Source: Syngnathus acus (Eukaryota > Chordata > Actinopteri > Syngnathiformes > Syngnathidae). From it: a DNA stretch of 64,000 nt. The position numbers and the translations under genes are program-made. Positions 58,508 to 64,000 of this stretch are shown in pieces (position 1 is the stretch's first letter; each line of letters starts with the position of its first letter). The DNA lies in contig NC_051088.1 of NCBI RefSeq assembly GCF_901709675.1, forward strand, positions 6,645,693 to 6,709,692. The letters run 5' to 3'. The notes under the pieces were generated by a model. The model did no database searches and had not been told where the DNA came from. It worked only from the letters and a program-made list of their open reading frames with translations.

Positions 58508-60628
58508 TTACAGCACCACGGCCACAGAGGTTGACGTGAAGGCCGACGACTCGTGGCTGATGCTGTGCAACTCGATCTCTGCGCTCGACTTGTCTGTTTG
58601 CGGTGCAGGCGGCGGCACCGAGGAGGACGTGCTCTGCATCCATGAGTGGTTGATGATGTCCTCGAAGGACGGCCGATCGGTGTGCCGCAAAGACAGGCAC
58701 CACTTGATCAGCTGCTGGCACTCTGCAGGAGGGGTGACCATTTGGTTAGTCACATTATTGTAACACGAGAAAAATGGCAAAATTATGAATCGCTATTTGT
58801 GCGTCTTACCAGCAGAGATTCTCCTCCTAAAAAGGACCTGCCCTCCGAGGATCTCCTCGTCGTGTTCGAATGGGATGTCTCCACACACCATGTCGTATAG
58901 CAACACACCCAACGACCAAACTGTGGCTGAGCGCCCCTGATAGCGGTGGTTTTTTATCCATTCTGGTGGGCTGTAGACTCGTGTGCCTTGAAAAAAAAAA
59001 AAAAAACACTGTGAGCAACACCAGGGTTGAGGTTAAAATAAACAAAAGGTTTGCAAGGTTTAGAGAATGCCCAAAATTGGAAAATGTCCATGGGGATAAA
59101 CCACAATTATTACTTCAGCATCATCCTAAAACAAAATCCTGACTAAGACAACCAGACTATGGTCCAAGTAGTTACCCCTAATTTGGATCATTTCCCTTGA
59201 AATTTACCAGCAACTTTCCAGAAATGTTCCACCCCTTTGCAACCTTAACAGTAGGTATAAAGAATGTTGTCCCAAATGGAAAATGTGCATCAAGTTAATC
59301 CTCTGTGCATGTGTTATCTTGGCTCAGGTGCTAGGGAGCGTGACAAGGCATGTGTGTGTGTGAGAGAATAGCGAGTACGCTGGGCGGGGGGAGCAGCCAT
59401 GTGACTTTGTTTACAAACTTTGAGTTGTAAAAATACCCCGTTCAACCAGTGGGAGGCGCCAAAGTGGCCGCATTATTTCTGGGCTTGTATTCGAGGGCTA
59501 CTACACAAGGATGATTCAACTTCAAAACATCCACTTAGCAATTTAGAAATAGAATCAAACTCAACGACGATTACAAAGGGGTGGGGGAAGCAAATGTTGT
59601 TATTGATGCCTCACCATCAAAGTCTGTGTAAATGGTGTCCTTCAGCAGGGCTCCGGAGCCGAAGTCAATGAGCTTGATCTCGCCGGTCCGGAGGTCGATG
59701 AGGATATTTTCGTCCTTGATGTCCCGGTGCACCACGCCACAGCTGTGACAGTGACGCACGGCGTCGAGCACTTGACGGAAGAAGCTGCGCGCCAGCTCCT
59801 CGGGCAGCGCCCCCTTTTCCGTGATGAAGTCGAACAAATCCTTGACGTTTTCGGGCCTCTCCATTACGATAATGAAGCTGTCCACTCGTTCGAACCAGTC
59901 CAGCATTTTGATGACGCCCCTGGAGCCCGTTCCGACCTTCTTTAATAGCACAATCTCCATCGGGACCCGGGAACCATTGGGCTGGGGGGGAGGAGAAAGA
60001 GGAGGTACACACGTCAATTCACGTTCTCACAAAAATGACTAAATCAGTAAATAAAGGGTGCGCCATCACTCACCAGCTCCCCCCATTCGGAGATGCGGTC
60101 CTTGGCGACATGTTTGACAGCCACCTGAGCCAAGAAGAATAAACGTAAAAAAACAAAGAATTCTCCAACCCCAAATTTAGATGCACAGTATATTAATAAG
60201 ACTGATAATAAAACGAAATACTAACCGGAGCTCCGTCTGACGTCCGAGTGCCGGAATAAACGGTGCCGAAACCCCCGCTGCCCAACACCGCCCCAACCTG
60301 GTAAAGCTTCTCGAAGGGTTCCCTCGCTGCGCACACAAACACACATGCACACATCTCCGATTACAATCAACCACCAAATCACCATCCAAATGCTCCGTAA
60401 ACACGAATACGTTAGAAAAGAGTAGGTACAATTTTACTTCGGGTCGTATATGAGTGGCGCCCTTGAGAGCAGGCTGCCATTACTGCGCCTTGTCCCCCAT
60501 GACGGCGCAAAAACATGAGCGAGAAAAGAAAAAAGAAAAAAGAAGGGCGTCTAACCTGGATGAACTTGCGGCTTCACAGGCATGTCGCTGGAAATGTGGG
60601 CCAGAGAGTTGAGCTTGGAAAGCAGCAT
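58508..60628 (-). CDS. pim1: Pim-1-type serine/threonine kinase (6 exons, complete)
   Basis: 327-aa constitutively active proto-oncogene-type kinase of the CAMK group; Pim kinases promote survival and growth downstream of JAK/STAT. Exons (minus): 60628-60556, 60326-60226, 60124-60074, 59981-59615, 58986-58810, 58722-58508. Visible: the start [11 protein letters not shown] typical of Pim proteins; glycine loop LGSGGFGTV (39-47); catalytic Lys62 in VAVKHV; the Pim hinge ERPE (116-119); HRDIKDEN (160-167); DFG (181-183); PPEW in the activation segment; and [13 protein letters not shown] plus DRPSFEDI in the C-lobe. The tail AEIELHSIS resembles Pim-1 rather than Pim-2 or Pim-3; it is extended and serine-rich, making the protein about 14 residues longer than human PIM1. 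All borders are GT-AG and the frame is open. Teleosts can have many pim1-like genes, so orthology needs a tree. Confidence 0.93.
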
Positions 60629-61060
60629 TCCTTTATCTCAAGTCCCCTCAAAAAAGAAAATAACGATGTATGTTCGTCTGGGCTTTGACGAGCTGGAGTT
60701 AGGATCCGATTGGCGCGGTTGTCCCGTGTCTCGTGCCCACGTCGCAGGAACAAAAATGCGCTAGGGATCCTTTCATCCGGATAATGGGAAACCCGCTTTC
60801 GTCCCAAAAGTAAAAAAGAGTGGACGATGTCCCGGCGAGAGGCAGCGTGTTTACGTTCACACAAAACGCACGTTCACAGTCTCGCCGCGGTGTTTTGTAA
60901 ACAAATGAGTACAAATCGGCGACATAAACAGACGGGGTTCCGAATACGAGGATAGCTCTCAGACACCGGCTTTGGTAATAGAAGGCTGCGGGGAGAACTG
61001 TTATAAGACGGTAGTAATGGGCGTTACTAACCACGCCCAGCGTCGCCCTCCCACCAATAG
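60629..61060 (-). promoter_or_regulatory. pim1: pim1 5' UTR and core promoter region
   Basis: Reading toward the gene on the minus strand: an inverted CCAAT box (ATTGG, 61058-61054), a GC box GGGCGTGG (61038-61031) and a TATA-like TTATAA (61006-61001). A start site would then be expected near 60,970, giving a ~340-base leader. The leader is CpG-rich. Pim1 is STAT-induced in other vertebrates; I found no clear TTCNNNGAA site in this stretch. Confidence 0.45.
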
Positions 61061-61099
61061 GACAGCGAGTTCCCGCTCCGAACTCACGTCAATCATCGG

Positions 61100-62235
61100 C
61101 ATGAAAATAGAGTGAACTCCGTAACCCAGCCCGCCAGACACAGACGTGGCGGGAATCAAAACGCGCCAAAATGTGTGTGTGTGTGGGGGTGCTTTGAATT
61201 AGGCGCTATGAACTCATGTTGGAGAAAGAGAAGAGGGGCATTCAAATCCACGTTCCCCCCTTAAGACTCACTTAGCGGGAAACTGACGACAGTCTGGCGA
61301 GAGCGCGCATGAAACACAAACTCACGTACTCACAGCTGCAGTTTAAGTTACGCTTACACTTTTTTCGTAAGGATAAAAAGTGATACTGTTTTGATATTTG
61401 CAATGTTTACATTTCTGCTTTTAAAAGTAAAGCATCCGCATACCATAAACCGGGGGAAGTCCATCAACTGCATTCCTACAACTGCAACCCCCTGCAATTT
61501 ACCTGATTGTTTCTGCATTAAACACGGAGCTTTATTGGCTAAAGTGAACTCCGGGACTATGGTCTTTATTTGAGTTGTCTGACAATGCCTCTTAAGCGGT
61601 TGGTGCATCAAAGAGCGGGGTTGGGGGCGGGGGGTGAATGGACGCATTCCACTCATTCTTTCAAATTGGGTGGCCGCGTTTGGAGCCGTTCACAGGATGT
61701 GGGAAACTGGAGATAAAAAGCTCTCCATTTACTCCCATCCCCCACCAACACCCCACCCCTGTCTTTGCTCCTCCCATCCCTGAGCTCCCATTTTCCCGCG
61801 CGAAGTTATTGTTTGAAAGGCATGCACAACCCCCACGGCATCCACACCCACGCAGCGTGGAAGCTCCGCTTTGGTTTTACTTTGAATGACAAGTGATAAA
61901 ACGGGTGCACACACATTCAATTTGAGGAATTTAAACTAATTCCCGCTGATATAATCTCTTTACAGTAATTGCATTCTAGTAAAGTAGTCGGATTTGTTCC
62001 ACTGAAATTGTACTAGTTACAACTGCAAAGCCTTTTGACTTCTAGCAAACCTGCCTTCATATTTTGCTTTATTCATATGAATGAATGAGTATTTTATCTT
62101 ACAAACATTTCACACAGTCAGTGCAAATTCCGTTGTTATGTCGACCCACTAAATTGATGAAATAATAAATGGAAATTTGTTTTCCATAATCTTGTAAATG
62201 ACGGTTTTCCACTTACAGTCTGTATCTTCACGGGG
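61100..62235. other. Upstream flank of pim1, no gene recognised
   Basis: Purine- and C-rich low-complexity tracts (61,600-61,780), with no coding support. Confidence 0.5.
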
Positions 62236-62240
62236 GTGGG

Positions 62241-62309
62241 TGTCACGACTCGTCCCCGGTTGTTTTATTATGTGTATGTTATTTGCATTTGGTCACCCTG
62301 CTCCTGACA
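62241..62309 (+). mobile_element. 69-bp deleted solo LTR (LTR family 1) with GTGGG target duplication
   Basis: Keeps the left end TGTCACGACTCGTCCCCGG, a short middle (TTATTTGCATTTGGTCACCC) and the right end CTCCTGACA. GTGGG flanks both sides (62236-62240, 62310-62314). Compared with 18006-18686, more than 300 internal bases are missing while both termini and the target duplication are intact. Confidence 0.85.
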
Positions 62310-62330
62310 GTGGGGTTGGGAGCGGGATGC

Positions 62331-62480
62331 AGTGTAACTCGTTAAAGTAAGGTAGATATTTTTTCTTTGACTTTCTTCGACCTCCCAGTTTGAGTGGGAG
62401 TTCATTGTAACTTGTTAAAGTCAGGTAGATATTTTTTCTTTTACTTTGTTCGACCTCCCAGTTTGAGTGGCATTCCAGCT
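62331..62480. repeat. 78-bp direct duplication
   Basis: Two units containing GGTAGATATTTTTTCTTT and CGACCTCCCAGTTTGAGTGG, offset by 78 bases (62,340 and 62,418), with few differences. Confidence 0.85.
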
Positions 62481-64000
62481 CACGTTTTCGGTCGGAAAAC
62501 TCAGGCTTCCCAGCTGTAATGCAGCATTACAACGTGACTGCCAACAGAAAGGAGCATAGTTAGAAAATCACGGTGTCAGTATTGGCAACTTAATAAGTTA
62601 GTCAGTATTTTTCAAACCCATGGTGACTCTAATTATTGCAAAGAAACAAACATCTTGCAAATAACACGGAAGGAACCCATTGGAAAACAAGACAAAGACA
62701 AAGTTCGTCATTAGTTGCAAAAGATTTATTGACACATTGGAATTTTTTTTTTACCTGTGCTTTTTTTTTAAGCATGTGCTTCCAAAACAATTCAAACCAA
62801 AAAATTTGATTTTTACATTTAAAAACAAAACAAAACTGATTTTATTTTAAGGCCATATTGCTCTGTTGTGTATGTAGTTTGCTAGTTACTCGTGTAGAAC
62901 TATTGAAATTCAGTGGGCACAGCTTTAATCCTCCCCAAGCAGCGACAATATTATGATCATAGATTTAAAAAGTTCAAACGAAATCAAAACAATTCTTATC
63001 TTTTTATACATATTTTTTGCAGTTGGCATTATTTATTATTAAAAAAGCAAAATTGTATTCGGTGAGGTTTGCCTGAGAATAGTGTGAGCGTATACATATA
63101 ACAGCTAAAGGATTTTCGGTATGAATGAAAAGGAAAACATATTTAATCACATCTAAATGAAATGTATTTTTAAGAAAAAAAAAAACTTTGTTTCTGGTGT
63201 TGGTGGTGGGCCGAGGGCTTTCCCAACTGTTGACTGGAATGACGACGAGAACATCGGAATGTTCATACTTGCTTTTGGGATGCCTGTGGCACATTCCCTT
63301 CATACCTTTGAAATGCTCCAAGAAAATATGCAAATCAGGCAGAAATAAACCTGAGGCTTTTCTGTAGCATTATAATAATTGGTACAGAGTGCACTATGTA
63401 AAAGGTGATCGAACAGATGCTCTCTTGTATGTGAATACCTTGCAGCGACTGCTGAGAAGCATGCATGATGTCTATTGTCGGATTCGTGTGAAAGCATGTG
63501 TTTTACCCAGTCCTGAGAGGTTCTGAGAGGGCTATGCATGTGTTGAGCTCATATCCAGTCAGGGCCATTGGAGAGGTGTGTGAAAATGGAGAGGTCCAAT
63601 ACAAGCGGTATGACAGTGGAAGGCCTTTGAAATGCCAGCGGTGAGTGCGTCTCTCCGGGGTTGCAGCTATGCCCGCCTGCGTGGTCAGCAGGGCTCAAAT
63701 GACGGCCCATGTGTCAGGGGCGAGTGGCGGTGCGGGAGTTGTTATTAGCTGCACTGCTTCCTTTGGATTTGAAGACAGCGTAGGCAAACAGCTTCTTAGC
63801 GCCAAACAAGATCACTTTCTTGTGGACCTATGATTCTGACACCCGATATGCCATCGTTTCACTTGCACAATGAAACGTTAGACGATTTGAGTGAAAATAG
63901 CACAGTCACTTGCATAATATTCTTCCTCTGCCCTAACCCCCGTGCTTGGCGTCAAAACAGGCGCATTTTCATTTTCTTGACGGGACAAAGGGTTCCATGG
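62481..64000. other. Right-end flank; possible 3' end of a minus-strand gene beyond the window
   Basis: No exon recognised. On the minus strand an AATAAA (62731-62726) is preceded, over 62,740-63,200, by A/T-rich sequence of 3'-UTR character. The frame at 63645-63833 (+) and others are short and unsupported. Confidence 0.3.

Noticed and set aside
63645-63833. 62-aa plus-strand frame near the right edge.
   Set aside because: Short, no motif, no supporting splice or promoter signals.

Overview
This is vertebrate genomic DNA, almost certainly a ray-finned (teleost) fish. Genes are split by GT-AG introns, the two recognisable gene families are vertebrate ones (glutathione synthetase and Pim kinase), and the rest is packed with teleost-type transposons: hAT, Tigger/pogo, TA-flanked MITEs, tRNA-derived SINEs with (TGGA)n tails, RTE, L2 and REL-endonuclease LINEs, Gypsy and solo LTRs. 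I cannot name the species.

Layout. Positions 1 to about 45,390 are a tandem triplication, with units A (1-16,280), B (16,281-32,564) and C (32,565-45,390). Each unit carries one glutathione synthetase (gss) gene on the + strand, with 12 coding exons and an upstream non-coding leader exon. Copies A (6326-15104) and B (22495-31555) are open over their full length, 475 aa each. Copy C (39842-44442) has all exons but a 2-bp deletion in exon 2 that shifts the frame into a stop. The first ~90 bases match the sequence found just downstream of copies A and B, so a further gss unit probably lies to the left of the window. Introns and spacers differ between units mainly by transposon insertions. Several of these can be dated because another unit keeps the empty site.

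Positions 45,400-57,400 are mostly single-copy non-coding DNA. The main feature is a 1.6-kb TA-flanked MITE (47114-48700) that contains a ~251-bp tandem repeat. On the - strand, 60628-58508 encodes a complete six-exon pim1-type serine/threonine kinase of 327 aa, with a promoter-like region near 61,000 and a probable long 3' UTR reaching about 57,410. The right end (61,100-64,000) has no recognisable gene; it holds a 69-bp remnant of a solo LTR and a short tandem duplication.

Most interesting points. (1) gss copy B has eight amino-acid replacements in 18 codons within the C-terminal substrate loop, against very few elsewhere in that exon. Two of them turn the conserved Val-Ala pair that contacts the substrate into Leu-Leu. 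This is the same position at which legume homoglutathione synthetases differ from glutathione synthetases. (2) All three copies replace both serines of the EINT-xSxS substrate motif. Together these suggest that the tandem array holds paralogs with changed acceptor specificity rather than simple extra dose; this is an inference that needs enzymology. (3) The repeats include a 300-bp foldback element built of two mirror-image hairpins, and a hAT element that appears to have carried a Tigger element with it to two sites.
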